Below are positions 21,132 to 33,592 of a stretch of DNA of 64,000 nt, piece after piece (within the stretch, counting starts at the first letter, position 1; the number at the start of each line of letters is the position of its first letter). The stretch covers positions 12,774,155-12,838,154 of the forward strand of contig NC_092474.1 of assembly GCF_047495875.1 (NCBI RefSeq). The letters are read 5' to 3'. This DNA is from Pithys albifrons albifrons. Its lineage: Eukaryota > Chordata > Aves > Passeriformes > Thamnophilidae. The notes beneath the pieces were generated by a model. It saw nothing but the letters and a program-made list of their open reading frames with translations, was not told the DNA's origin and did not search any database. The position numbers and the translations under genes were made by a program.

Positions 21132-23537
21132 AAACAGCAGACACACCCACTATTTGCTGCTGAACTTTGCTACTGCAAAGATACAAAGCAAACTACAGCA
21201 TAGACAGCAAAAAAGAATCAACAGACAAAAGGTCTGGAAATACCCAAGATCACCTTCACCAACATTTTCCCCTTCTTATTTCAAAATTTCTTGTTTTCTC
21301 CCAGAACCACCTCTCCTCCTGAGCTTGTCCCACGTCCCCTGCAGCTCCTCAGGGCTCCAGGCAGGCTGTGCCCAACCCCTGACATCACACACTCAACATT
21401 TCCACCCCCAGTTAAGGCTCCAATTCCCACTGACCCTGAGCAAATATCACCTTTGGCTGCACAAGAGAAGGGCAGGTCTGAGGTGATGCAGAGCTGAGGA
21501 ACGAGGGATGCAGGAAGGGATTTTCAGAGCTTTTCATCCCCTCCCCTGCAGGATAACCCCAGTTCCAGCATCCCAACACCCTCCCACGGGGATGGGACAC
21601 TCCAGCCTTGCACCTTCCACTGCCCCTCCTGCTGGGGAGTCCCAGGAGGAGAGAGAAGAACCTTCCCCTGCCCCGAGAACCCGAGTGAGGAGCACTCAGA
21701 GCAGAACAGAACCAAACACCACCCACACCCACCCAAACATGAGGAGCTCAGACAGCTGGGGGGGTTTTACCTCCGGAATTTCCATGTGAATCACCAGAGT
21801 TTGGAAGAACCACCACGATGCAGCCCAGAGAGCCACACACTGACCCACCACGGGCAGCAGAGCCACAGGGGGGGCTCAGAGCAGCCCCTGCACAGGTTCT
21901 AACTACAGAACCTGATTATTGAAGCCCAGGGGATTCCTGCTCTGCTCTCCCTCTGCCTGAGAATGTTCACTGAGAATAAGGGAAGATATTGGGCTAAAGG
22001 ATGTTTTTATCAGGTATTAGAACGTGATGCCTTTTTATCCAGCACACCCTGCACTCCTTCCATCTGGTTTATTCAGGCCTGAAGATCTATAAAGGCAAGA
22101 AATCTGAAAGTTTTGCTGTAAAAGACAATATTTTATGTATTTATTGTTTAACTTAAGGAGTTTGGTGTGCAGTGAACTGGGGTTTGTGCTCAGAACCTGC
22201 AGAACTTCCCTTTCTCAAGGGGCTACAAAGAACACAATTCACAGTTTCCAAACTACAGTTCAACTGATCCCATTTTCAGAGGAGCAGGAGGGGGTTTGTG
22301 TTTATTCCCCTCTGTTCAGCCCACTCCGAATGTCTAAAAAAACGAGAAAATTCTCCAAAATTCTTCAATCAAACCAAACTAATACAAATTACATAGACAA
22401 ATGCCAGGTGTTCAACACCACCTATTTTTTATCAGCATCAACTCTCCCTTAAATCCCGAAGGGCTTCAGCGATGCTGTTCCCTCGTGGCTTATTCTACTC
22501 CCAGATTACACTGGATCTTTAAAAGCAAAGAATTTTCTGCAGAAAACCCCCACTCAGAGCATGTGCAGAAGCTGTTTCAGAGCAGGCCCAGCAGCAGCTC
22601 CACAGATATTGCTCCAAGTTTGACAGTTGAGCCTTCTGTGCTTGTCATGCTCGTGCCACATTAGAAAAATAATGTTCTTATGTAGTAGTGAACACATGTT
22701 TATTTAATGGCATCTGCCCAGAGGGATGAGGGATTTGCTGGGAGCACTCACAGAACTGTTTCTCTCAAACCAAATCACGTTTGAAATATCTGGGTTAAAA
22801 CTGATCTGGAATAGTTTGATTTTTTTTTGAAAAACAAGACCTTTTTCTCTTTGAAAACATTCAAAACCAGAGGGGTTTTTATGCACAGCTGAATTTACCA
22901 GGCAGGAAAATACCCACATCTGAAAAGAGGAGAGGAAATCAAATAAAAATGTTTTTAAATATTATAATGTTTATAAACAGAAAACACTGGGACGTTTCCT
23001 CCTGCCTGTTCCCACAAAACCATCACTGTCTGTCCTGATCTGGGTCTTTAAGCTGCAGCCACAAGGAAACAGAAATAATCCCTCAAATAAAAGCAGATTT
23101 TCTTGGGCTTACCTTGCATTTGTGGGAGGGTTTGTGTGGGTTTGGTCTGGGGGTTTTTCCTTTGGGTGGGGTTTTGTTTTAATAAAGCCCTGGAATATTT
23201 ACTACTTATTTTAAAGGAAATAATCAAAATGCAGAAAACAAAGCTTTTTGTAGAAGACTTAGAAGATGCAAACCTCACAGGAAGCAATGGGTAAGGCCCC
23301 AAAAACAAATAAAAGTGGGAAAGCCTGTGCTGGATTCCTCCTCTTTGCAGAGGGATGGCTTTTATTTAGGTCTCCTTCCCTTTCTAAGGTGTTTTTGTAA
23401 TCTGCTGGTGTCAGAGAAAGGAAAATAGTCACTGTCCTATGAAAATACCCTAAAACATGAACTGCCATGGGGGAAAGTGGCACCCAAGCCAGGGGTGCTC
23501 CACGGGGAGGGCACAGGCTGGGACACCCTGGCCAGGC
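21132..23537. other. Single-copy region, no gene seen
   Basis: Mixed to AT-rich sequence with a T/G-rich stretch at 23100-23185. No CR1, tandem array or supported exon. Confidence 0.5.
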
Positions 23538-24161
23538 TGGGCTCAGGGCTCAGGGTACAAGAGAGGGCTCAGGGCTCAGGACAGGGCTCAGGACTCAGGG
23601 TACAAGAGAGGGCTCAGGGCTGGGCTCAGGGCTCAGGGCTGGGCTCAGGGTGCAAGAGAGGGCTCAGGGCTCAAGTCGGGGCTCAGGGCTGGGCTCAGGA
23701 CAGGGCTCAGGGCTCAGGGCTGGGTTAAGGGCTCAGGGTACAAGAGAGGTCTCAGGTGTCAGGGCTCAGGACAGGGCTCGGGCTCAGGGCTCAGGACAGG
23801 GCTCAGGGCTCAGGACAGGGCTCGGGCTCAGGACAGGGCTCAGGACAGGGCTCAGGACAGGGCTCAGGACAGGGCTCAGGACAGGGCTCAGGGCTCAGGA
23901 CAGGGCTCGGGCTCAGGACAGGGCTCAGGACAGGGCTCAGGTCTCAGGACTCAGGACTCAGGACAGGGCTCAGGGCTCAGGACAGGGCTCAGGACAGGGC
24001 TCGGGCTCAGGGCTCAGGACTCAGGGCTCAGGTCTCAGGGCTCAGGACAGGGCTCAGGACTCAGGACTCAGGACAGGGCTCAGGGCTCAGGACAGGGCTC
24101 AGGACAGGGCTCAGGGCTCAGGACTCAGGACAGGGCTCAGGCTCAGGACAGGGCTCAGGCT
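23538..24161. repeat. GGGCTCAGGACA higher-order minisatellite
   Basis: The array is built from GGGCTCA (7 bp) and GGACA/GGACT elements combined into 7-, 12- and 14-bp steps. Early units also include GTACAAGAGA. All frames stay open and would read as QGSG/LRTG peptides. I regard those as artefacts. Confidence 0.95.
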
Positions 24162-24522
24162 CCTCCCCAGCCCCAGCTGTGCAGCCCCACCATGCTGCTC
24201 CCAGGCTGTGCCCAGGGGAGGGCACCGGGCTGTCCCCCCTCACTCAGAGCCCACTCACACCTTTCCCAGGGCACACCTGGGTTCTGCCCCCTCAGGGAGC
24301 AGGGACAGGTGAGACTGAGCCCAGCACAGGCACAGGGACACACCCTGGCACCACAGCAGGGGCTGTGCCCGAGCTCTGGGGCAGCACTGAGTCCCCACTG
24401 GCTTTGGGGCTGCCCCACTGAAGGCCCTGAGGCCACTCTGAGGTCCCAGCACAGGCTGGACAGGCAGCCCCCCATCACAGGTGGCACTCAGCCCTGTCCC
24501 CACAGCCTGGCCCCTCAGTGCC

Positions 24523-24848
24523 ACTCCCTCATTCTGCCACCCCAGTGCCCCTCAGTGCTGTTTCCTCCCCCATTCTGCCACCCCAGTGCCCCTCAGTGCT
24601 GTTTCCTCCCCCATTCTGCCACCCCAGTGTCCCTCAGTGCCACTCCCTCATTCTGCCACCCCAGTGTCCCTCAGTGCTGTTTCCTCCCCCATTCTGCCAC
24701 CCCAGTGCCCCTCAGTGCTGTTTCGTCCCCCATTCTGCCACCCCAGTGCCCCTCAGTGCCACTCCCTCCCCCATTCTGCCACCCCAGTGCCCCTCAGTGC
24801 TGTTTCCTCCCCCATTCTGCCACCCCAGTGCCCCTCAGTGCCCCTTGG
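24523..24848. repeat. Minisatellite, ~40-bp unit, 8 copies
   Basis: The unit contains CATTCTGCCACCCCAGTG and CCCCTCAGTG, followed by CTGTTTCCTCCCC or a shorter CCACTCCCT variant. The long and short variants are interspersed. Confidence 0.95.
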
Positions 24849-26193
24849 CACTGCCCCCCCAGCAGGGACGGAGATGGGCCAGCACAGCCCATCTGGAGGC
24901 AAAGGGAGGGAACTCCCCCTTCAGTTCAGACTGACATTCAGATGATCCCAAAAGCACAGCTGGAGCATCTCCTTCCAGAGGCAGGAGCAGCCAAGGCTTC
25001 CAACCCCACTGAGAAGGGGAATGACCCTCTGGGAGTGGCCAACAACCTGTGACTGCCCAGTGTGCCCCCAGCACTGTGCAGGGCAGAGACTGCCCCTCAG
25101 TGCTGCCAACACCCCACCAGCCACCCCTGGGGCACCCAAAGGGCTTGAGAACAGCCCCCTGAATATCTAAACTATCATCATTCTGCTGCAGTGCCCAAAG
25201 CTGCAGCACACGAGCCCTGCAGAGCAGCCAGGCTGGGAAAGGACATTCCTGTCATGGCATTTTTGGGGCTTTCTAAGGACAAACTCTGGGTTTCTGCTGT
25301 TACCAGGAGCACAGAACAAGCCTGGAGACAAGTCCCCCCTTGGCTCTTTGCTCTGCTTCCTCCTGGGAACACGACCCAGGCTCTGGGTTGCTCCAGGAAC
25401 ATCCACTTGGGAACAATTCTCTGTCCATTTATCAATATTAGGGTGGAGATTTGGGGGCTTCTGTCAACTTTGCATTATTTCATATTTTTTGCTGCAAAGG
25501 TAATAATGAACTTATTATGAGCTGGATACTTATTGTATTTCAGCTGGATATCCAAAGCTGAGATGTTTGTCATCCATTAATTAAACTTTCCAAGGTTTTC
25601 AGGGATGAAAGAGAGAAACAATAAGCCAGTGAATAAATGGGATTTAATTCCCTTCCCCTCCCATCTTCCATTACTCAGAGAACACTCGGTATGAGAAAGT
25701 CTATTTGACAAGAAGTATCAACATATTAAACACACACAAAGCCATCCATCCTACGAGGGCTTCCTGCAGGAGCAGCCACTAACTGTGATTAATTTACACT
25801 AATTTGGAGCCTAAAGAAAGAAGACACTGATAAAACAACGTTTCTCTCACTATTAACAACATGGAGAAAAATACACAGAAGGCAGAGAGCAATTCTGTGC
25901 AAATGGGCAAAGGCTGAGCCTTCTGTTGCTGTTCTGGGGAGGTCACACTCAGTTTCTGCAGCTGTTCAGTTTTTCTGATTGCAATGAGAAGGAAGATGTT
26001 CAATGTTTTATTAGCTCAGTGTTTGTATTGTTTCTTAGGAATGTCTTATCTGCTGAGAAACAAGCCATTATTCTGTGCCATTTCTCCATCCCAAGGGCCA
26101 ACCTGATTTTGGAGTTGGAGATCCCTCAGAAGCTCCCCAGGCTTTGAGGAACTCACAGCTGTGGATTCTCCTTCCTGGAGAGCAGAACTTTCC
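24849..26193. other. Single-copy region, no gene seen
   Basis: GC-moderate to about 25400, then AT-rich. Nothing in it supports a gene or mobile element. Confidence 0.5.
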
Positions 26194-26589
26194 TGGAGCT
26201 GGGGGTGTTTAGCCTGGAGAAGAGGAGGCTCAGAGGTGACCTCAGCACTGTCTGGAAGTGCCTGAAGGGAAGTTGTGGCCAGGTGGGGGTTGGTCTCTTC
26301 TCCCAGGCACTCAGCAATAGGACAAGGGGGCACGATGGGCTCAAGCTCTGCCAGGGGAAATTGAAGTTGGAGAGCAGGAAGAAATTCTTTGCAGAGAGAG
26401 TGCTCAGGGATTGGAATGGGCTGCCCAGAGAGGGGGTGGATTCCCCATCCCTGGAGGTTTTTCAGCTGAGCTTGGCCATGGCACTGAGTGCCATGATCTG
26501 GTAAAGGGATTGGAGTTGGACCAAGGGTTGGACTTGATGATCTCAGAGGTCTTTTCCCAACCCAATCCATTCTGTGATTTTGTGATTTT
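26194..26589 (+). mobile_element. CR1 LINE family A, 5'-truncated (copy 4)
   Basis: Begins within the RT C-terminal region (GAGCTGGGGGTGTTTAGCC) and runs to the 3' tip CCATTCTGTGATTTTGTGAT. The frame from [12 protein letters not shown] to AMIW is intact (26205-26504, 99 codons). The element sits between unrelated single-copy flanks. Confidence 0.92.
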
Positions 26590-28450
26590 ATTTCACTGTG
26601 GCCTCCTTGCAGTTTGCTGATGGAAAAATGGCTTTCTTAGGAAGATCTGAAGTTGCAATCCACTCTGCACCCCCAAAGCAGAACCCCTGTCAGCTCTGAA
26701 TGAGCTCCTGAATTCCAGATAAACCCAACTCCTGAACTCAGCAGTGACTCAGATGGGTCCTTGCCTTCCATCTAAACAATAAATTCAATTTTTTTTTTGT
26801 TTTACATCAATTCTGGAGGTTGACAGGCAACAATTCCACCGACAATGACACTGAAATGTGCTCAGCCCTTGAGCCATCTGTGCATTCTGTGCCACTCAGG
26901 TGCTAAACCAGCTTCAGGTGCTGTTAAATAAGGAAAGAGCAGCCCCACTTTTACATCTCCCCCCTCTCCCTGGTGCCACAATTCCCAGCTCTTATTTACA
27001 CAGCCACCCTCTATCCAGATCAGTGTCAATTGACAGGTAGCCATTTATTAGGCTGAGGTTTTGCCCTTGTGTTTACTTTGTGTTTTCCACTCTTTATCTC
27101 AACCCATTAAATTCTTTACAGCACCAAAGACACTCCCCAAGGGTTATACAAGAAGGGCCACACGTGCCCAGGCTCCAGAGGGAACATTCCCAGGGATCTC
27201 CTCTCTGTGGGAAGGACATAAAGCAGCCCCAGGAATCCTCTGGGTAATTCCACAATCCCTGAGGCAGCACAGCCAAGTTTGAACCTCTGGCCTTGCCTTG
27301 GCCTCCAAAAACCAGGCACAGCTTCCTTCAGTTCCACCGGAGCAGGGGGGAAATGGTGCCAGAACACAGAGCTGGCAAGGAAACTGGGACAGGGAGAGAG
27401 GAGTGGGCAGATCCAACCCCACTGTGATCACCAGATCATGGCACTCAGTGCCACGTCCAGTCTCCTCCTAAATGCAGCCTGCAAACCCCCCCATGCCCAT
27501 CCCTGCCCCCAGTGCCCTCTGGACAGCTCGGCCCAGTGTCTGAACATCCTCCTGGGGAGGAGAGAAACCAAAGCACTGACACAGAATGGGAAGTTCTGTC
27601 CATTTTGGTAACCTTTTCTGTGTTTCTCACTTTTCTTGGGCCCATCAAAGACCCTCCCTGCTCCTGCAGAGCCCCCAGCAGCTCCTGCCAGCCCCACCCC
27701 AGGGGCTCCTCGTGGCTCCCAGTGCTCCAGGGGCACTGCCACCAGTGCCTGCTGGGAATGGCCATGCCCAGGGCAGCAGAGTTACCCACCAGGGCACAGG
27801 CTCCATGTCCAGCTCCCTGCCCACCTCCTGCAAAGCCTCTGCTGGCCCAGCCTACAATGGTCACAGGGCAGGATTTTGTTCCACCTCAGGTGCCACATTG
27901 GGCATCAAATCCAAGATTAACTCTGAAGAAACAGCATTCCCAGCCTAAACCACCACCTGGGCCCTGAACCACCTCCCTCAGAGCCAGCAGCTCAGCTGCT
28001 GCTCCACTGCAGAGAGCACAGGCACTCCAGGAGCCCTCAGCTTGCCCGTGCTGAGCCCAGAAGGCAGCACTGAAACCAGAACATTCCAATATCCATGTTC
28101 AGCTGCCCCTTTGAAGGCTCACTCTGTGCCTTCACAGATTCTCAGTCTGGCCCAGGCCAAAACTGCCCAGCAAGAACAAAATACTCCATTGAAAAGGTTC
28201 AAACACATTTCCTACCACAACAGTGCAACAAACAAAGAGTCAGATATGCTAATAAATGCTAATTAGGGCAGCTAATCCTCAGAGCTGAGAACCTGCTTGA
28301 AGAGGAGGCAAACTTCAAAACATTTCTCCCAGAAGATTTCAGGGAAATGAATATTCATCCCCTCCCGGACAGGAGGTACCACGGGCAGAGAAAGGAATCC
28401 TTGGCAGCCCCTGGGCCATAATCCTGGGGGAGAGAAATCCTTGGAGCAGA
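26590..28450. other. Single-copy region with one CR1 tip remnant
   Basis: Mixed sequence containing the CR1 remnant at 27411-27475, listed separately. The open frames at 27440-27970 overlap on both strands and lack domains, so I see no supported gene. Confidence 0.5.
27411..27475 (-). mobile_element. CR1 3'-UTR remnant
   Basis: GATCCAACCCCACTGTGATC followed by ATCATGGCACTCAGTGCCAC. This is the same 3'-UTR word that forms the palindrome arms at 869-945, but here in a simple, non-inverted arrangement. It is a useful guide to the parent sequence of the palindrome. Confidence 0.7.
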
Positions 28451-28719
28451 TAAGGGGGCACAATGGGCTCAAGCTCTGCCAGGGGAAATTGAAGTTGGAG
28501 ATCAGGTAGAAATTCTTTGCAGAGAGAGTGCTCAGGCATTGGAATGGGCTGCCCAGAGAGGGGGTGGATTCCCCATCCCTGGAGGTTTTTAAACTGAGCT
28601 TGGCCGTGGCACTGAGTGCCATGATCTGGTAAAGGGACTGGAGTTGGACCAAGGGCTGGACTTGATGATCTCGGAGGTCTTTTCCAACCCAATCCATTCT
28701 GTGATTCTGTGATTCTATG
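28451..28719 (+). mobile_element. CR1 LINE family A, short 3' end (copy 5)
   Basis: Begins at the AGGGGGCACAATGGGCTCAA segment of the RT C-terminus and runs to the 3' tip with TTCTGTGATTCTGTGATTCT. It is strongly 5'-truncated. Confidence 0.92.
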
Positions 28720-29631
28720 CAAGGCACTGCTGCAAAGACAGTGGGCACTGCCAGGCTGTGCTGGTGATGCTCACTGAGATTATTATCACACCCAGCACTT
28801 CAGAATAACAAAGAATTTGGACTGTGACTTTACCAAGAGGTGGCAAACACAAACTGGGTGATGATGTGACACAGGATTTGCTGCTCCAGAAGGGAAGAGC
28901 CAGCAGGAAATCCCCTCCATGCACAAGGGTTGGGGTTCTGTGCTGAAGGAGAAGCCCAGAGAGCCCCAAGGGGTGTCTGGGTGTGCCCACTGTGCCCACA
29001 GAAGGGATGGATCCTGTGTCTCCACGGACACATTTGGGAGTCCTGCTGGCCACAGGTTGTGCAGAAACCCTCGAGGAGCTGGCACAGGGAATCTGGAATC
29101 TGTTCCCCATCCCACTGCTCCACTTCATCAAAAGCAAAGAGACTTCTCAGAGCTCTCTTGCTCCTTTTGACAGCCAATTTCCCCAAGAAAGAGCAACTGT
29201 GCTTACAGACCTTAATAATTCACAGGCCTGCAGAGCTTTTCCTTCAAAAAGGGGGAGGAGGGAAGGGAGACTTTTCTTTTTGACAAAACCCAGCTGAAAA
29301 CAGTCAGAGGAGAGTGTGCCCTGCCCACCCTGCCTGAGGGGAGGGACAGCCAGGGCAGCTCCACCTCCTTTGGTGGCTTTTCACCCCCAGGACATGCACA
29401 GTCCCTGTCACACCCACACAGGCACAGCCTCTCAGCCCTCTGGGGATGCCACTGCTCCAACATGACCTTGGCAGAAATGAGTCAAACCACAGCTCTGTCA
29501 CAGCTGCTTCATCTGAGTTAAAGCAAAAATAAAAAGCCCCAAGTCTGGTAAGAGCTTCGTGTTCTCTGAGCAGCAGGAACAGCACCCACAGCTCGTGCAG
29601 GGGGTGGGAAAACCTTCCCACAAGGAGGAAG
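28720..29631. other. Single-copy region, no gene seen
   Basis: Mixed sequence with overlapping short open frames and no domain. Confidence 0.5.
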
Positions 29632-29679
29632 ACCCTGAGATCAGCTCAGTTGGTTAAAACTTGGCTGTAATGATGCCAA
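29632..29679 (+). mobile_element. TguSINE1-like SINE, 5' part (tRNA-Ile-like head)
   Basis: GCTCAGTTGGTTAAAAC matches the D-arm/A-box region of a tRNA. It is followed by an anticodon-arm-like segment whose loop GTAATGA keeps U33 and the AAT anticodon of tRNA-Ile. The tRNA-like sequence is cut after GATGCCAA at 29679 and resumes at 30239. With the 3' part it gives about 74-78 nt, the length of a tRNA. It has lost acceptor-stem pairing and is not a tRNA gene. Confidence 0.75.
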
Positions 29680-30231
29680 AGGGGTTTCTGTTCTGTGTAG
29701 ATTTTAGGAACACAGTTGTAGATTTTTAGAGGGTGAATATTTCTAAGTTTGATGCCTTTCTATCACTACCCCTGTCCCAGAACAGGGAGCTCAAATTCCT
29801 TTAGTTAATTAATCTTGTTTCGACTCCTTTCCAAGGTAGAGCTGAAGGATATCAGAAAGCCCACAGAATGAAACATAAACACAGGTCAGAGTGACCCAAA
29901 AGCCAGAACTGGATGAACTCCAAGAGATCTTTGTGTGCCTGAGGAAGAAGAGCTGATGAAGACAGAGGGTCTTGACGACCCCACACCCAATTCCAGGGGT
30001 TGGACCAAGGGTGGAACTGGGGCTGGACTGAGAAATGTGTAAAGCAATGATTGGAGGGATCTGATTATAAAAGCCATGGAAACAAGAACTGGGACACATG
30101 CATGTCACCCTGTATTCCTGTGGGCTGTAGGCCCTGTGATATTAAAGGACCTTTACTTTTTATCTTACCCTGCACTAACGTGGCTCAGAGTCCTGTTTTT
30201 GGGGGAAGCATCAATAACAGCATCAATAACA
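29680..30231 (+). mobile_element. LTR-like insert (probable solo LTR of an endogenous retrovirus) inside the SINE
   Basis: About 550 bp split the SINE. The insert has a TATA-like TTATAAAAGCC at about 30064-30074 and an ATTAAA polyadenylation-like signal at about 30142-30147, followed by a T-rich tail ending near GGGGGAAGCATCA. The TATA-to-ATTAAA spacing of about 78 bp fits an LTR R region. The 7-bp ATGCCAA occurs at both borders (29673-29679 and 30232-30238), a plausible target-site duplication. The ends do not show a clear TG...CA, so exact borders and class are uncertain. No viral gene is present. Confidence 0.55.
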
Positions 30232-30341
30232 ATGCCAAGGTCGTGGGTTCAATCCCCTGTGTGGGCCATTGACTTAAGAGTTGGACTCGATGATCCTTGT
30301 GGGTCCCTTCTAACTCAGAATAGTCTGTGATTCTGATTCTG
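30232..30341 (+). mobile_element. TguSINE1-like SINE, 3' part (T-arm and CR1-X tail)
   Basis: AAGGTCGTGGGTTCAATCCC is the T-arm/B-box of the tRNA-Ile-like head, followed by the acceptor-like TGGGCCA. The body is a CR1-X-type tail (GTTGGACTCGATGATCCTTG, GGGTCCCTTCTAACTCAG) with TTCTGTGATTCTGATTCTG at the end. A tRNA-Ile head with a CR1-X tail is the known structure of the passerine SINE TguSINE1. The shared tail explains mobilisation by CR1-encoded reverse transcriptase. Confidence 0.85.
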
Positions 30342-32449
30342 AATGACCATTCCTGATGTCTGAGAGCACAACCAGCACAAGTGGCTCAGACAGAAAACAC
30401 CAGCACTGGCAGAGGAAGCTTCCAGGGTTGGATTAAGTGCAGCTTGCAGAGGAATTTCTCTATAAAACAAACTAAACCTTATTACTGAACAGTAGAACAT
30501 TTCCTAAGGTATTTGTGATGGATCACAGCTCTGAAAGAAGTGCTCAGCTTTAGTCCTCGTTGTATCCAAACCAGATGTGGCTGCAGAGGGAAGCAAAGCC
30601 TGACCTGGAAGAGAAAAAACCCCGCAGGATCCACCAAAAATCCATAGGCAGGGAAGTGGTGTTTGATGGCAGAGCAGCTGAGGATTCCCCAAGGGCTTCA
30701 GTGAGAAGGTCATTTGGTCTGAAAGGGATTTTTGTACTCTAGGAATGCACAATTCCCACTTTTCCCTGTGGCTCTGCAGGCAGGAATGCCAGGAGGGCAC
30801 CTCAGGTGCCTCCCAGGGGCAGGAAGGAGCTCCAGCCCTGCCAGGGGACAGTCCCAGCCCAGCAGCCCCAGCCTGGCACGTTCCCTGCCACAAAGAACTC
30901 CCAAACTCTTCAAACAGTAACATTTGGGTGCTTTTTTGAGCATTGCCTAAAGAAAAATGAGTCCAAAGAGGTCTGGGAATGTTGGTGTGTTTATAGCACA
31001 AAATGAGCTACAACACAAACCAACGATGGTTACAAAAGTCTCTCTTGTCACAAAAAGTGGTTGTAAAGTTTGGGAAGTCAAAGGAAAAAAATGGGCTGAA
31101 AGAGCTTAGTCAAAAACCCACATAGAGAAAAATGAAGATTTCACCCTAAAGGTGGAAATGCTCTGTTTGATTTTTCTATAGGAAGAGTAATAGGAAAAAC
31201 TGGGAAACTGATTCAGGAAATAGTGGACAAATCTGGCATGGTAAGAGTGAGAATTGAGGCTGAAAAGGACAAAAATATCCCCCAAGAGGGGGTGAACTTG
31301 GGTCAGCAGCCCCTCTGTAGGGAGAGCCTGGGGCTTTTCCAGCAGTGCCTAGCCAGGATCCCAGGGCTGGCTCCACTGGGAAGGCCCTGCCTGGAAAAGA
31401 GAGATGTTTTGTGCAAAGGTTCCCTCTCAGCGGGCCTTGGAACCCACGTGGATGCAGTTCCAGGTGTGCAACATCCACAGCTGCAGAGGGGCAGCTCGGA
31501 AGGGAACACACGTCACTTCTCAGAAACGATCCCTAAAGGAGGAATTTTTGCTTCTTCTGATTCCCAAATCCCCGCGTTATTTGATCCCAAACAAATCCAA
31601 CAAAACCTACTCACAGTATGCTTTTAGCAGCTCATTTTAGCCTGATTTACATTTTAAAGAGTCCACCTACACAGGACCAGCTCGGCTAACTCGGAAAGAT
31701 GATCCAACTGTTTCCATCAAGTCTCTGCCTGTTCAAACTCTTCCATTTTAACACCGAGCAGCACTTAAAAATTCCTAATAAATTATATCACCGTTTATTC
31801 CAGGTAAGCCACTCCAGGTTTTTTCCACAGGTATTATTCAGTCAAGAGCTGAAATATTTCAAACTGAGTGGAGGTTTAAATGAGATATTGGGAAGGGATT
31901 CTCCCCTGTGAGGGTGGGGAGGCTCCTCCTGGAGCTCCCGAGATCCCTGACATGATTCTGGAAACTCCAGAAATTCTGCTGCAAAACACAAATCCCGGAG
32001 GTGGTGTCACTGTCCCTCCAGGTTTTCAGGAGAGGCCACCTGGTAATTATTGCATTAATTCTGTTTTACATCACTCAGATTCGTGAAACAAGTGTAGAAA
32101 TGTTGGATTTGCCCCTCTCTTGGTTTCCATGACTGGAACGTTTCATGGCTCTCATCCCTTTTCAGTGTGTTCTAGTAAAGCTGAACACTCTGTGGGTGAT
32201 GTTTGTGTGAAACAGTGGCTGTAAATAAAGGGTTCCACACGGCTGGGTGGTGCCAGTCAGAGCAGTGCCCACCTTCACCCCTCGGGGCACCTCTCCTGGG
32301 GTCAGGAATTGTTCCCCGGGGCTGGGGCTGGAGGGGATTTGGGCACAGCTGCCCAGAGGGGATTTTTGGCATCATTCTGTGATTTCGGGGGTGATGAAAT
32401 CTTGTTAAGAGCTGTTGAACTTTCTGTTTGAACACAGAAGCAAAAAGTC
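30342..32449. other. Single-copy region, no gene seen
   Basis: Mixed and AT-rich sequence without visible mobile elements or arrays. Open frames at 30504-31001 and 31223-31627 have no recognisable domain and lie over other frames on the opposite strand. Confidence 0.5.
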
Positions 32450-32642
32450 ACAGGATGGGTTGGGTTGGGAGGGACCTCAAAGCCCATCCAGTGCCACCCC
32501 TGCCATGGGCAGGGACACCTCCCACTGTCCCAGGTGGCTCCAAGCCCTGTCCAGCCTGGCCTTGGACATTCCCAGGGATGGGGCAGCCACAGCTTCTCTG
32601 CCCAACCTGTGCCAGGGCCTGCCCACCCTCACAGGGAAGGAT
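32450..32642 (-). mobile_element. CR1 family B 3' end
   Basis: Minus-strand 3' end with GGTTGGGAGGGACCTCAAAG, the CCATGGGCAGGGACACCTCC block and GGGATGGGGCAGCCACAGC. It is truncated after CCCTCACAGGGAAGGA. Confidence 0.88.
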
Positions 32643-32792
32643 TATTTTGTGTATCCACCCTGAATTTCCCCTCTCAGTCTGAGCCCCACGAACTGAAGGA
32701 GGTTTTGATCCTGTCCCTGCATTGCTGAGCTCTTTGTTCCATGAGGAGGGGAAACACCTCAGGGCTGGTGGGTTCACACAGATCTCAGAACT

Positions 32793-33592
32793 CCAAGGGC
32801 AGCCCACCCTTGTCCTGCCAAGGACACCCCATCCTTGATTCCCAAAGCCAGCCCATCCTTGTTATCCCAAGGGCAGCCCATCCCTGATTCCCAAGGGCAG
32901 CCCATCCTTGTTGTCCCAAGGGCAGCCCATCCTTGTTGTCCCAAGGCCAGCCCATCCTTGTTATCCCAAGGGCAGCCCATCCTTGTTATCCCAAGGGCAG
33001 CCCATCCTTGTTGTCCCAAGGGCAGCCTATCCTTGATTCCCAAGGGCAGCCCATCCTTGTTGTCCCAAGGGCAGCCCATCCTTGATTCCCAAGGGCAGCC
33101 CATCCCTGATTCCCAAGGACAGCCCATCCTTGTTATCCCAAGGGCAGCCCATCCTTGTTGTCCCAAGGGCAGCCCATCCTTGTTATCCCAAGGGCAGCCC
33201 ATCCTTGTTGTCCCAAGGGCAGCCCATCCTTGTTATCCCAAGGGCAGCCCATCCTTGTTGTCCCAAGGGCAGCCCATCCTTGTTATCCCAAGGGCAGCCC
33301 ATCCTTCATTCCCAAGGGCAGCCCATCCTTGTTGTCCCAAGGACAGCCCATCCTTCATTCCCAAGGGCAGCCCATTCTTGTCCCAAGGGCAGCCCATCCT
33401 TCATTCCCAAGGGCAGCCCATCCTTGTTATCCCAAGGGCAGCCCATCCTTCATTCCCAAGGGCAGCCCATCCTTGTTATCCCAAGGGCAGCCCATCCTTG
33501 TTGTCCCAAGGGCAGCCCATCCTTGTTGTCCCAAGGGCAGCCCATCCTTGTTGTCCCAAGGGCAGCCCATCCTTCATTCCCAAGGCCAGCCC
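32793..33592. repeat. Minisatellite, 25-bp unit, about 31 copies
   Basis: The unit is CCCAAGGGCAGCCCATCCTT plus GTTAT, GTTGT, CATT or GATT. Interchangeable five-base endings make distinct variant types, useful for minisatellite variant-repeat mapping. Open frames of up to 315 codons cross it and are artefacts. Confidence 0.97.

Noticed and set aside
23457..25052. 531-codon frame with QGSG-type repeats
   Set aside because: Crosses two minisatellites (7/12-bp and 40-bp). There is no domain, and neighbouring frames are open too.
29632..30268. A functional tRNA-Ile gene
   Set aside because: The tRNA-like head is split by a 552-bp insert, its acceptor stem does not pair, and a CR1-X tail follows. 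It is a SINE.
32793..33592. Regularly spaced 25-bp repeats as a CRISPR array
   Set aside because: There are no unique spacers between repeats, no cas genes, and the genome is avian. It is a direct tandem minisatellite.
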